20,969 bases of DNA from assembly GCA_937891895.1 (NCBI GenBank), contig CALATN010000158.1:1-20969 (forward strand), written 5' to 3'. Shown here piece after piece: positions 1-6,949 of this stretch. How positions within the stretch are numbered: the first letter of the stretch is position 1; every line of letters begins with the position of its first letter. Source of the DNA: an uncultured Clostridia bacterium. GTDB lineage: Bacteria > Bacillota > Clostridia > Oscillospirales > Ruminococcaceae. A model generated the notes under the pieces. The model did no database searches and was not told where the DNA came from. It was given only the letters and a program-made list of their open reading frames with translations. Both the position numbers and the translations under genes were made by a program.

Positions 1-2
1 GT

Positions 3-152
3 ACTGAAAATGTTTCCACTGAAGCCGGTATTTTCGGAAATGATGATGTAATCAACAGCACAAATTCCTATGCAGGCATTGCATTTATTGTATCCATACT
101 TCTTGTTGGCGGTTTTATAGTATTCGCTGTTACAAGACGAAATAAAGCATAA
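3..152 (+). CDS. C-terminal end of a membrane-anchored protein (partial)
   Basis: An open frame enters from the left edge and ends in TAA at 150-152, giving the last 49 residues of a larger protein. What can be seen is a polar Thr/Ser/Asn-rich stretch, one hydrophobic segment of about 20 residues (GIAFIVSILLVGGFIVFAV) and a short basic tail TRRNKA. This is the shape of a C-terminal membrane anchor with the bulk of the protein outside the cell. No LPxTG-like sortase motif precedes the segment in the visible part. The family cannot be named because the main domain lies outside the window. The frame is convincing because a strong terminator follows the stop by six bases. Confidence 0.7.
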   Translation, partial: TENVSTEAGIFGNDDVINSTNSYAGIAFIVSILLVGGFIVFAVTRRNKA

Positions 153-158
153 CTGAAA

Positions 159-189
159 AGAGCAAGCTGAATAAGCTTGCTCTTTTTTT
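159..189 (+). terminator. Intrinsic terminator, probably bidirectional
   Basis: A perfect 10-bp stem (159-168 AGAGCAAGCT with 174-183 AGCTTGCTCT) and a 5-base loop are followed by seven T residues (183-189). An A-run precedes the stem, so the same hairpin has a shorter U-tail on the minus strand and can also end the S41 peptidase transcript, whose stop codon at 188-190 sits on the tail. Confidence 0.9.
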
Positions 190-1825
190 ATCCTATATAT
201 TCAAGTGCCTGCTGCATAAGATAGTCTTCACCGTTGACAAATAATGCTTCAATTGCTTCTTCATTAAGGGGAACTCTTACATCAATATCGTTGCCGCTTT
301 CGTAATCCGAGTCTGAGTCGATGAGAACATCTCCGTTTTCGTCGAGGAGAAGTGCGTTGGAGAAAACGAACTGTCCGTTTTCAAGCTTGATTCCGCCGAT
401 GCCCTGTGATGAACCGTTTGGTTCTGTGAAACCGAACACGGTTACGTTTTCCATTCCCTGCATTACGAATGTAAGGTGGTCTGCGGCACTTACGCTGTTA
501 GCGTTGACAAGAATAATTACGTTTCCGTCCCAGAGATTTTCACCAGTAAAATAATTCTTCTTACCCTCGACAAATTTTCCTGTTTCAGGGTCGGTAAGGT
601 AGCAGCCAGCTTCGTCGTCCCATTTTCCGTCGGTTGCGTAGTAATGCTCGCCCGCAGGCGCAAAAATTTCAGCAATTGCCTTTACAACCTGACTATCGCC
701 GCCGCTGTTGCTGCGCATATCAAGAACGATATTTTCCACGCCCTTTGCACGGTACTCATCAAGCTTTTCGATGATGCCGTTTTTCATTACGGAGAAATCT
801 CCGCTTGCAGCGGAATCAGTGTCAAACATCATTGCCTTGATACGCAGGCAAGCGTTTTTCTCGTCAATATCCGCCCACATAAGATGTCCCGTTTCAACAC
901 CGCCGTTGAGGATTTTCAGGGTTTCTTCTGCACGTTCAACATAACTTCCAAGCTTCGGAAGTACGGCTTCCTTTTCATTGCCGTTTTCGTCAAGGTATGT
1001 AACCGTTACGCTTTCACCGCCAACACCTGCTGCAAAAGTCGCAAGGTAGAATGCTTCATTGTCACGGTCAGCAAAGGTTGTTGCTGAAAAGTATTCGGAC
1101 TGTCTTGCCACTTCAAGAGGGTCAGCGCCGTCCCATTTTGTGATGATTGTACCTGTGGTAATACCCTTTTCTGCAAGGCTTTCATCAACGCTTACTGCGG
1201 CAATTCTTCCATCAGCAAGTGTTACGAGGGAAAATCCGTAGTCATTGCCGTAAAGACGATTTTTCATTTCATCTTCAATATCTTCAGCATTGTTAGGAAC
1301 ATAGCCAACGTGTCCGTCGTGGAATTCGGCACAGAACTTCATCCAGGCAATATAGTTTCCAATAGCGTCCTGTTCACGGTTTGCTTCCTTGAACATCGGG
1401 AGATATTTGTCGTAAAGTTCATCCCAGTCTGCACCCTTGTGTTCAGCAAGGACATAATGCTTCTGCATACATTCAAATCCGTCCTTGAAATCCTGAACAT
1501 AGTCTGCGGCACGGTAGCTTTTGTTAAGCAGGCATATCGGCACGGCGATTACAATCAGGGCTGCTGAAACAATGCTTGAAAGCTTGCGCACCTTTTCCTT
1601 TTCGTTGATAAACCCTGCAATCGGAAGAAGTGAACCGATATATGCAGGAAGCATACAAGCGTCATAGCCTTTGAGTACCACAACAGCAAGGCAGACAACT
1701 GCGGGAACTATGTAGCAGATACGCCATTTGGTGTTGATAACCCTTGTTGCGTAACCTGCAAGGAAATACAGACCTGCAATTGCGGCAAGGTTAATTATAA
1801 TAATCAATAAATCAAAATATTCCAT
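188..1825 (-). CDS. Membrane-tethered S41 family peptidase-like protein
   Basis: The 545-residue protein begins with four hydrophobic segments (about residues 4-26, 35-51, 57-72, 82-100). The loops after segments 1 and 3 are basic or charged, so the remaining ~445 residues are predicted outside the membrane. That part matches the S41 family (C-terminal processing, tricorn and CPAF-like proteases). It has a DGH motif with His172 (FHDGHVGY), a strand-turn IVLDMRSNSGG (366-376) and the nucleophile region NSVSAAD with candidate Ser446. The Lys of the CTP-type KGSVQ motif is Asn470 here (NGSSQ), so a Ser-His arrangement of the tricorn/CPAF kind is more likely than a Ser-Lys dyad. It is the last gene of the ABC block, 16 bases after a permease, and ends at the shared terminator. 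A GAAAGG site lies about 10 bases before the ATG. The substrate is unknown; processing or clearing of an exported or attacking peptide is inference from context. Confidence 0.85.
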   Translation of the reverse strand: MEYFDLLIIIINLAAIAGLYFLAGYATRVINTKWRICYIVPAVVCLAVVVLKGYDACMLPAYIGSLLPIAGFINEKEKVRKLSSIVSAALIVIAVPICLLNKSYRAADYVQDFKDGFECMQKHYVLAEHKGADWDELYDKYLPMFKEANREQDAIGNYIAWMKFCAEFHDGHVGYVPNNAEDIEDEMKNRLYGNDYGFSLVTLADGRIAAVSVDESLAEKGITTGTIITKWDGADPLEVARQSEYFSATTFADRDNEAFYLATFAAGVGGESVTVTYLDENGNEKEAVLPKLGSYVERAEETLKILNGGVETGHLMWADIDEKNACLRIKAMMFDTDSAASGDFSVMKNGIIEKLDEYRAKGVENIVLDMRSNSGGDSQVVKAIAEIFAPAGEHYYATDGKWDDEAGCYLTDPETGKFVEGKKNYFTGENLWDGNVIILVNANSVSAADHLTFVMQGMENVTVFGFTEPNGSSQGIGGIKLENGQFVFSNALLLDENGDVLIDSDSDYESGNDIDVRVPLNEEAIEALFVNGEDYLMQQALEYIG

Positions 1826-1841
1826 ATCTTATTCGCCTTTC

Positions 1842-2621
1842 TCAATTAAGGTCGTCCTTGTGGAAATACACATAGCCAAGGTAAAGGAAAATTGCACTTG
1901 TTACAAGCGATACAATGATTGTGCTTGCGATTTCTCCTGCAGAGAGGGAAGCTTCATAGATGTAGTTCATTTTTCCGTCCAGACCGTAGGTGTACCAGCT
2001 GTCGAAAATGCAGAGCATATTTATATTGGTAATGCCGAGAATTGGTGACATTCCAAGCTTGAACAGGCTTGCACTTGTTCCTCCAAGCATAAACACAAAG
2101 TACCCCAGTGCCATTACTATGTAAGGATTTTTTATCACGAACACAAAGAAAAGCGCTGTACATAGTATTCTTATAATGGGGAAAACAAGAAGGCAATAAC
2201 GAAGCACCATTTCGCCAACGTCAAGCTTTGTTCCCCAGCCGTGCATAGCCGTGTTGACGATAAGCGGCAGGGCTGTCATTACTGCAAAGCCGATTACTCC
2301 GACGACAAGGCACGGAATAACTCTGCCGAGATAAACCTCGATACGCTTGTGACCTGTCATAAGTTCGTAGTTTACGGTTTTGTCCAGGAAGTCACCGCAA
2401 CCTGCAAAGCCTGCAAGGGTGAAAAGGAACATCAGTGAGATGAACACATAAAAAAATCCGTTTTCGGCAAGAAAAGCCTGTGTGGGGTAATCTCCCTCCA
2501 AGGTCAGTTCACCCTGAAGAAAAATATTTGCAATCGGCATAAGAAGCAAGCCTATGTAAACAAGCCATACCATACGTTCCTTGCGTAACTGATAAAGCTG
2601 TGATTTGATGATATTTTTCAT
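1842..2621 (-). CDS. ABC-2 type transporter permease (second of two paralogues)
   Basis: This 259-residue integral membrane protein has about six hydrophobic segments and no soluble domain, as expected for an ABC-2/LanE-LanG/BcrB-like permease. It is a clear paralogue of the permease encoded just upstream. Both begin M(K/R)NIIK and share DK-T-NYE-(L/I)-GH-R-EVY-RVI, then GWGT, LR-(C/A)L-FP-IRI, then a (K) (N/S)-Y-V-A-GY segment. With the ATPase and the sister permease it should form a heterodimeric exporter in the cytoplasmic membrane. GGAGG lies 10 bases before the ATG, and 23 bases separate it from the upstream permease. The substrate is not evident; bacteriocin-like peptides are the usual clients of such FEG-type sets. 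Confidence 0.88.
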   Translation of the reverse strand: MKNIIKSQLYQLRKERMVWLVYIGLLLMPIANIFLQGELTLEGDYPTQAFLAENGFFYVFISLMFLFTLAGFAGCGDFLDKTVNYELMTGHKRIEVYLGRVIPCLVVGVIGFAVMTALPLIVNTAMHGWGTKLDVGEMVLRYCLLVFPIIRILCTALFFVFVIKNPYIVMALGYFVFMLGGTSASLFKLGMSPILGITNINMLCIFDSWYTYGLDGKMNYIYEASLSAGEIASTIIVSLVTSAIFLYLGYVYFHKDDLN

Positions 2622-2644
2622 AGTTAGTTTACCTCCGAACTTTA

Positions 2645-3412
2645 TCAGTTTACGTCGCTTTTTTTGAATATAATGTAACCGAGAACAATACAGATTACAC
2701 TTACTGCAACCGACACGCCGATTGTTCCGATTATCACAGACGGTTCAAGCTCTGTGTGGCAGATTGTTACGTCCTCGCCGTTTACATAGCCTATACTCTG
2801 ATTGAATGTGAAAAGCTTCGTAAGGTTTGTATTGGCAAACTGATATGTGAATTTGATTTGCATCAATTCTTCAAAAAGCATTGGTATAATCATTGAAAAC
2901 ATCGATAACAAATATCCTGCAGCCCAAGCTACATAGGCACTTTTTACGAGGAAGACAAGCAATACATACTGACACACAATTCTTATCATCGGAAAAATTG
3001 CCAGTGCAAAACGAAGTGCCATTCCGCCGAAATCCATTGTTGTGCCCCAGCCGTTGATGAGTGTAAAAAAAAGCACGGGAAGAAGTATAAATCCCACGCA
3101 GAATGCAATACACCAGATATGTGCCACGATTACTCTTGCGAAATAGACCTCACGGCGGTGATGTCCAGAAAGGATTTCATAATTCATTGTCTTGTCGGCA
3201 TAGTCCCAGCCGAGTATTCTTACGCCAAGCATAAGGATTAAAAATACAGGCAGTAATGAAATACTTTCCCCCTCAAAAGCCACATACTCACTTCCGGTCA
3301 CATCAAAATCCAACATACCGAAAATTGTCAAAAAAATTCCCAGCAATATGGAATAATATGTAACATTATCAGTTCTTGTCTGATAATTCAGAGCTTTTAT
3401 AATATTACGCAT
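2645..3412 (-). CDS. ABC-2 type transporter permease (first of two paralogues)
   Basis: A 255-residue membrane protein with about six TM segments and no ATPase domain. Two starts are possible: ATG at 3421, overlapping the ATPase stop as ATGA, or ATG three codons later at 3412. The second is preferred because MRNIIKALNYQ then aligns from its first residue with MKNIIKSQLYQ of the paralogue, and because the GGAGAGG site is too close to the first ATG. The conserved loop DKTMNYEILSGH (about 73 residues in) matches DKTVNYELMTGH of the other permease and is probably the coupling helix region facing the ATPase; that role is inferred from ABC-2 architecture. Tight linkage to the ATPase indicates a single transporter. 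Confidence 0.87.
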   Translation of the reverse strand: MRNIIKALNYQTRTDNVTYYSILLGIFLTIFGMLDFDVTGSEYVAFEGESISLLPVFLILMLGVRILGWDYADKTMNYEILSGHHRREVYFARVIVAHIWCIAFCVGFILLPVLFFTLINGWGTTMDFGGMALRFALAIFPMIRIVCQYVLLVFLVKSAYVAWAAGYLLSMFSMIIPMLFEELMQIKFTYQFANTNLTKLFTFNQSIGYVNGEDVTICHTELEPSVIIGTIGVSVAVSVICIVLGYIIFKKSDVN

Positions 3413-3417
3413 TTTAA

Positions 3418-4341
3418 TCATTCCTCTCCGTTTTCTCCAACCATGTTCATATAATACTGCTCAAGGTTAGCTTCGTTGATATGGAGCACCACTGGCACAA
3501 CTCCGTTTTCAAAGAGTGTTTTCGACACAGTGTACATATTGTCAAGCTGTTCGTAAAGTCGGATACTGCCGTCTTTGTCAACGTCAAACTGGGTAATCCC
3601 AAGCTTATTTTCAAGAATTGCTGCGGCAAGGGAGTTATTGTCGGTGCTGATGCGGTAATACTCACGGCAGAGCTTTTTCAGCTCGTCAGCGGAAACAGCC
3701 TGCAGAAGCTTACCCTTGTTGATGAAAAGGTAATCGGTACAGAGAAGGGAAAGCTCGCTTAAAATGTGAGAGGAAATAAGGATAGTGATATGCTCCTCAC
3801 GGTTAAGCTTCAGCAGCAGCTCACGAATTTCAACAATACCCTCTGGGTCAAGTCCGTTTACAGGCTCGTCAAGCACCATGATTTCAGGCTTTGTCATAAG
3901 CGCATTTGCAATACCAAGGCGCTGTCGCATACCGAGAGAAAAGTTCTTTACAGGTTTCTTTCCGACATCGGAAAGACCTACAATTTCAAGCACTTCATCT
4001 ATACGTTTTTTATCGGGGATACCCTTCTGCAAACGCTGTTTTTCGAGGTTTTCCCTTGCGGAAAGCTTTTCCTTTGCGTAAGGTGTTTCAATCATAAAGC
4101 TCATACGGCTTCTTGCATGGGCAAGTCCTTTTTCGTCGCTTGCACCATAGATTTCAAGGCTTCCGCCTGTGGGAAGTGCAAGTCCGCCCAGCATTTTCAT
4201 AATAGTAGTTTTACCTGCTCCATTCGGTCCGATAAGACCGCAAATCATTCCCTCTTTAATCTGGAAGCTTGCACCGTCAACGGCTTTCTGCTTCATATAC
4301 TGCTTATCAAGATTTTTTGCATCGATAATTATCTCGCTCAT
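3418..4341 (-). CDS. ABC transporter ATP-binding protein (BcrA/LanF-like)
   Basis: This 307-residue cytoplasmic ATPase has all nucleotide-binding motifs: Walker A GPNGAGKT (38-45), signature SLGMRQR (135-141), Walker B IMVLDEP (154-160) and switch His192 in SSHILSE. A C-terminal extension of about 90 residues follows the ~215-residue ABC core, as in BcrA and other ABC-2 exporter ATPases of bacitracin or lantibiotic resistance sets. AAAGGG lies 8 bases before the ATG. The gene starts after a 152-base gap from the histidine kinase that contains its own candidate operator and -10, so it is probably controlled by the neighbouring two-component system. Function as a peptide-antibiotic exporter is inferred from neighbours, not from a substrate-specific motif. 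Confidence 0.93.
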   Translation of the reverse strand: MSEIIIDAKNLDKQYMKQKAVDGASFQIKEGMICGLIGPNGAGKTTIMKMLGGLALPTGGSLEIYGASDEKGLAHARSRMSFMIETPYAKEKLSARENLEKQRLQKGIPDKKRIDEVLEIVGLSDVGKKPVKNFSLGMRQRLGIANALMTKPEIMVLDEPVNGLDPEGIVEIRELLLKLNREEHITILISSHILSELSLLCTDYLFINKGKLLQAVSADELKKLCREYYRISTDNNSLAAAILENKLGITQFDVDKDGSIRLYEQLDNMYTVSKTLFENGVVPVVLHINEANLEQYYMNMVGENGEE

Positions 4342-4382
4342 ATTTACAGCCCTTTCTTTACGGTTTTTGTGATTGTATTTTT

Positions 4383-4423
4383 ATTGTAAAATCAATTCTT
4401 AAAGAATTTCTTAAATTTCTTAA
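4383..4423 (-). promoter_or_regulatory. Candidate activated promoter and tandem-repeat operator of the ABC block
   Basis: On the minus strand three copies of TTAAGAA occur (plus-strand TTCTTAA at 4396, 4408 and 4417), with start spacings of 12 and 9 bases, the outer pair 21 bases apart, about two helical turns. A -10 like TACAAT lies at 4383-4388 with no good -35; the repeats occupy the -35 position. This is the layout of promoters activated by OmpR-family regulators. The start codon of the ATPase lies about 40 bases downstream. Confidence 0.5.
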
Positions 4424-4461
4424 TGTTTACAAAAAGTTCATATTTGCATTTATAAACAAAA

Positions 4462-4484
4462 GCGGGCGGATAATATCCGCCCCT
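4462..4484 (-). repeat. GC-rich palindrome after the histidine kinase gene
   Basis: GGGCGGATA (4464-4472) and TATCCGCCC (4474-4482) form a near-perfect palindrome in an otherwise AT-rich spacer. Read on the minus strand it lies 12 bases past the kinase stop and is followed by gcttttgttt, so it can act as a weak terminator separating the sensor genes from the ABC block. The motif GGGGCGGAT...ATCCGCCC resembles short palindromic intergenic repeats common in Clostridia; this is from memory and a copy count was not possible. Confidence 0.55.
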
Positions 4485-4493
4485 ACGAAACTA

Positions 4494-5399
4494 TTAGGAA
4501 ATATTTAATGAGATGCTTATTTTCAGCACATTGTCTTTTAACTCTGCACTGACCTCTGCATCTTGCTTTTCAGCAAGAAGCTTCACGATGTACAGACCAA
4601 GTCCTGCACTTGTTCCGTGTCGGGATTTATCTGCACGGTAGGTACGGTCAAAAAGATGCTCAACATCAATATGTTCGCTGTTTACCGGGTTGGAAAAGGT
4701 TATTCTGCATTTGCTTCCGTCTGTTTCAAGCGCGATTGTAAATTCGCTTTCGGCATACTTGACAATATTGTTAAGCAGATTGCTGAACATACGCATCATA
4801 AGCTGTTCGTCAGCCCTTGCAAAGACAGTCTTTTCAGGGAAAATCACGTTGGGATCAAGGTGACAGCTTCGGATCACCGCTTCGTTGTCGGCTATGAATT
4901 GCATAAGCAGGTTGGTGATATTTACCTTTGACAGCGTAACCTCGCTGCTGTCACTTTCAAGCACCGACAGCTCGAAAAACTCATCAGCCATCTGCTTCAT
5001 TGATTCGGATTTTTCACTGCATATACGCAGATACTCCATCCCTCTTTCTGATAGCTTTTCCTCCTGTTCCAGCATTTGCAGGTTGCCCTTGATAACCGTA
5101 AGCGGAGTACGCAAATCATGTGCAATATCTGAAACAGACTGTTTCAGATTTCTTTCCGCACGTTCTGATTCCAGCTTCAGACGCTTCTGATAATCGAGGT
5201 TCTTGTTCATTTCTGTGGCAAGTGCGGAAAAATCCTTATCTATAAGTGACACGGTCAGCTGACGGTTATAGCTCTTGTTACGGGTCAATTCAAGCTCCGT
5301 TTTAAGCTTACGCATCTCCGACTTCAAGGATAACAGCTGAACAGCAAGGAATATCAAGGATATTGCAAGAACTATGCTGATTATTATTGCAATTACCAT
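4494..5399 (-). CDS. Sensor histidine kinase with a single N-terminal TM segment
   Basis: A 301-residue kinase with one hydrophobic segment (residues 3-23), a charged coiled-coil-like stretch (about 24-85), then the HisKA H-box IAHDLRTPL with His94, N-box NLLNNIVKY (207-215) and G-box TSAGLGLYIVK (263-273). There is no extracytoplasmic loop, so it cannot bind a ligand outside by itself. It probably reads the state of a membrane partner such as the adjacent ABC transporter, or senses in the membrane (inference by analogy with Bce-type sensors). The start lies one base after the stop of the response regulator (TAA-T-ATG), so translation is coupled. The cognate partner is therefore that regulator. 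Confidence 0.93.
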   Translation of the reverse strand: MVIAIIISIVLAISLIFLAVQLLSLKSEMRKLKTELELTRNKSYNRQLTVSLIDKDFSALATEMNKNLDYQKRLKLESERAERNLKQSVSDIAHDLRTPLTVIKGNLQMLEQEEKLSERGMEYLRICSEKSESMKQMADEFFELSVLESDSSEVTLSKVNITNLLMQFIADNEAVIRSCHLDPNVIFPEKTVFARADEQLMMRMFSNLLNNIVKYAESEFTIALETDGSKCRITFSNPVNSEHIDVEHLFDRTYRADKSRHGTSAGLGLYIVKLLAEKQDAEVSAELKDNVLKISISLNIS

Positions 5400-5400
5400 A

Positions 5401-6081
5401 TTACTCCCCTTTCAGTCGGTAGCCGATGCCCCACACGGTTTCGATATAGTCGTTTCCTGTGGCTTTTTTCAGCTTGCTGCGGAGGTTGCTGACGTGAACA
5501 TTTATAGTGTTATCCTCATAATAATAGGTATCATTCCACACGGACTCGTAGAGGTTCGCTTTGGTGTAAACCTTCTGCGGATACTCCATAAAAAGCTTCA
5601 GCAGCATAAGCTCCTTGGCGGTAAGAGCTATATGTTTACCTTGATATGTAACGGAATTTTCGTCTGTATTCAGGCACAACCCGCCGCAGGAAATAGTTGT
5701 CCCTGATGAGGAAGTACCCGCTCCGCTTCTTCGGAGCACGACTTCAATACGCACCTGCACCTCGTTCAGGTCAAAGGGCTTGAGGATATAGTCATCAGCA
5801 CCTAAGCGCAGCACCTCAAGGCGTGTTTCCATCATTGATTTTGCGGAAAGGACGATTACGGGTATCTGTGAATACTCACGAAATTCCTTAATCAGGTGCT
5901 CACCGCTTTTATATGGCAGCATCAGGTCCATAAGCACGAGGTCGAAATCCTGTTTGCGCAGAAGCAGGGACGCTTTTCCGCCGTCCTCGGCAGATTCGGT
6001 TTCGTATCCGTTCTTTTGCAGGAAATCTGCAAGAAGCTTATTGATTTCGTGGTCGTCCTCGACGATAAGTATTCGGCTCAT
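5401..6081 (-). CDS. OmpR-family response regulator
   Basis: The 226-residue regulator has a receiver domain (acidic pocket Glu8/Asp9/Asp10, phospho-acceptor Asp52 in LVLMDLMLP, Ser79, Lys101 in LKPF) and a C-terminal winged-helix DNA-binding domain (about 130-226, ending GIGYRLKGE). It is the first gene of the minus-strand operon, read from a consensus promoter at 6114-6142, with GGAGG upstream of the ATG. It is expected to be phosphorylated by the kinase encoded one base downstream and to act on the ABC block, whose upstream region carries tandem TTAAGAA repeats. Confidence 0.95.
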   Translation of the reverse strand: MSRILIVEDDHEINKLLADFLQKNGYETESAEDGGKASLLLRKQDFDLVLMDLMLPYKSGEHLIKEFREYSQIPVIVLSAKSMMETRLEVLRLGADDYILKPFDLNEVQVRIEVVLRRSGAGTSSSGTTISCGGLCLNTDENSVTYQGKHIALTAKELMLLKLFMEYPQKVYTKANLYESVWNDTYYYEDNTINVHVSNLRSKLKKATGNDYIETVWGIGYRLKGE

Positions 6082-6113
6082 AGCTACCCCTCCTTCGGCT
6101 GTATTTCTTTAAA

Positions 6114-6142
6114 ATTATAGCACGGTGGAAGAATTATGTCAA
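6114..6142 (-). promoter_or_regulatory. Consensus sigma-A promoter of the minus-strand regulator/kinase operon
   Basis: Minus-strand TTGACA (plus 6137-6142), a 17-base spacer, then TATAAT (plus 6114-6119) preceded by TGC, an extended -10. Every hexamer base matches consensus. The expected start site lies about 25 bases before the GGAGG of the regulator gene. Confidence 0.88.
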
Positions 6143-6151
6143 ATAGGCTTA

Positions 6152-6180
6152 TTGACAAGTTAAAGAACATATTCTAAAAT
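6152..6180 (+). promoter_or_regulatory. Sigma-A promoter P1 of the plus-strand regulator/kinase operon
   Basis: TTGACA (6152-6157), 17 bases, TAAAAT (6175-6180). Its -35 stands only nine bases from the oppositely oriented -35 of the minus-strand operon, the two forming an inverted repeat TGTCAA-N9-TTGACA. Confidence 0.7.
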
Positions 6181-6187
6181 ATTCAAT

Positions 6188-6222
6188 AAGGACATACAAA
6201 GGACACATAGCTGTGTTAAGAT
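6188..6222 (+). promoter_or_regulatory. 11-bp direct repeat and possible second promoter P2
   Basis: AAGGACATACA (6188-6198) is followed at once by AAGGACACATA (6199-6209), identical at 9 of 11 positions. Seven bases later comes TAAGAT (6217-6222) preceded by TGT, a TGn-type -10. No -35 fits; the repeat covers that position. An 11-base period is typical of OmpR/PhoB-family operators. The site would suit autoregulation by the regulator encoded at 6254; it could equally repress P1, whose start falls at its edge. Confidence 0.45.
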
Positions 6223-6253
6223 ACATACATCAGAAGCAAAAGAGGGGTTTAAA

Positions 6254-6931
6254 ATGTCATATCGTATTCTGCTTGTTGAGGACGACAAGCAAATAAGAGA
6301 GGTTATTGAGGATTATTTTTCCGACAGAAGCGGCGGTGAAATCACGCTTGTTACGGCGGCTGACGGTGAAGAAGGTATGGAGCTTATACAGTATGAGGAG
6401 TTTGACCTTGTTATGCTTGATATTATGCTTCCCCACGTTGACGGGTTTACTATTTGCAGGGAAATCCGCAGGAAAAGTATTGTTCCTGTGCTGTTTCTCA
6501 CGGCAAAGGCAACGGAGGCTGACCTGCTTCACGGGTATGAGCTCGGCTGTGACGATTATATGATAAAGCCGTTCTCCCCTGCTGAGCTGTACGCTAAGGT
6601 TAACGCGTTGCTGAAGCGTGCAAAGGGAATGATTATCAGCAAGGAAATCATCTGCGGAAGAATAAGCATCAACCTTGTGACTTTTGAGGCGACTGTTGAT
6701 GGAAATACAGTTGAGCTTGCACCTAAAGAATTTGCACTTCTGAAATATTTGATTGAGCATAAGAATTGTGTTGCAGACCGTGACACGCTGCTTGACCGTA
6801 TATGGGGTTATGATTTTTTCGGCAGCGACAGGGTTGTTGACAATCACATCAAAAAGCTTCGCAGGGCTCTCGGTGAGGCAAGCAGTCAGATTAAGACCGT
6901 TATCTCACAGGGCTACAAGCTGACGGAGTAA
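6254..6931 (+). CDS. OmpR-family response regulator
   Basis: A 225-residue regulator: receiver with Glu9/Asp10/Asp11, phospho-acceptor Asp56 (VMLDIMLP), Thr83 and Lys105 (MIKPF), then a winged-helix domain (about 130-225, ending SQGYKLTE). AGAGGGG lies 6-7 bases before the ATG. It is followed 18 bases later by its probable partner kinase. Sequence identity to the divergent regulator at 5401-6081 is limited to family motifs, so the two pairs are separate systems and not a recent duplication. Confidence 0.95.
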   Translation: MSYRILLVEDDKQIREVIEDYFSDRSGGEITLVTAADGEEGMELIQYEEFDLVMLDIMLPHVDGFTICREIRRKSIVPVLFLTAKATEADLLHGYELGCDDYMIKPFSPAELYAKVNALLKRAKGMIISKEIICGRISINLVTFEATVDGNTVELAPKEFALLKYLIEHKNCVADRDTLLDRIWGYDFFGSDRVVDNHIKKLRRALGEASSQIKTVISQGYKLTE

Positions 6932-6949
6932 TGCTCGGGAAGGGTTAGT

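Noticed and set aside
476..1087. A 203-codon plus-strand frame inside the S41 gene
   Set aside because: It is antisense to a convincing S41 domain and has no ribosome binding site or family motif.
3766..4389. A 207-codon plus-strand frame opposite the ABC ATPase
   Set aside because: The minus strand carries intact Walker A, signature and Walker B motifs; the antisense product is Cys/His/Phe-rich and has no family pattern.
188..6081. A complete lantibiotic biosynthesis cluster
   Set aside because: Only sensor, exporter and peptidase-like genes are present. No precursor peptide with a leader, no LanB/C/M enzyme and no LanT was found on either strand.
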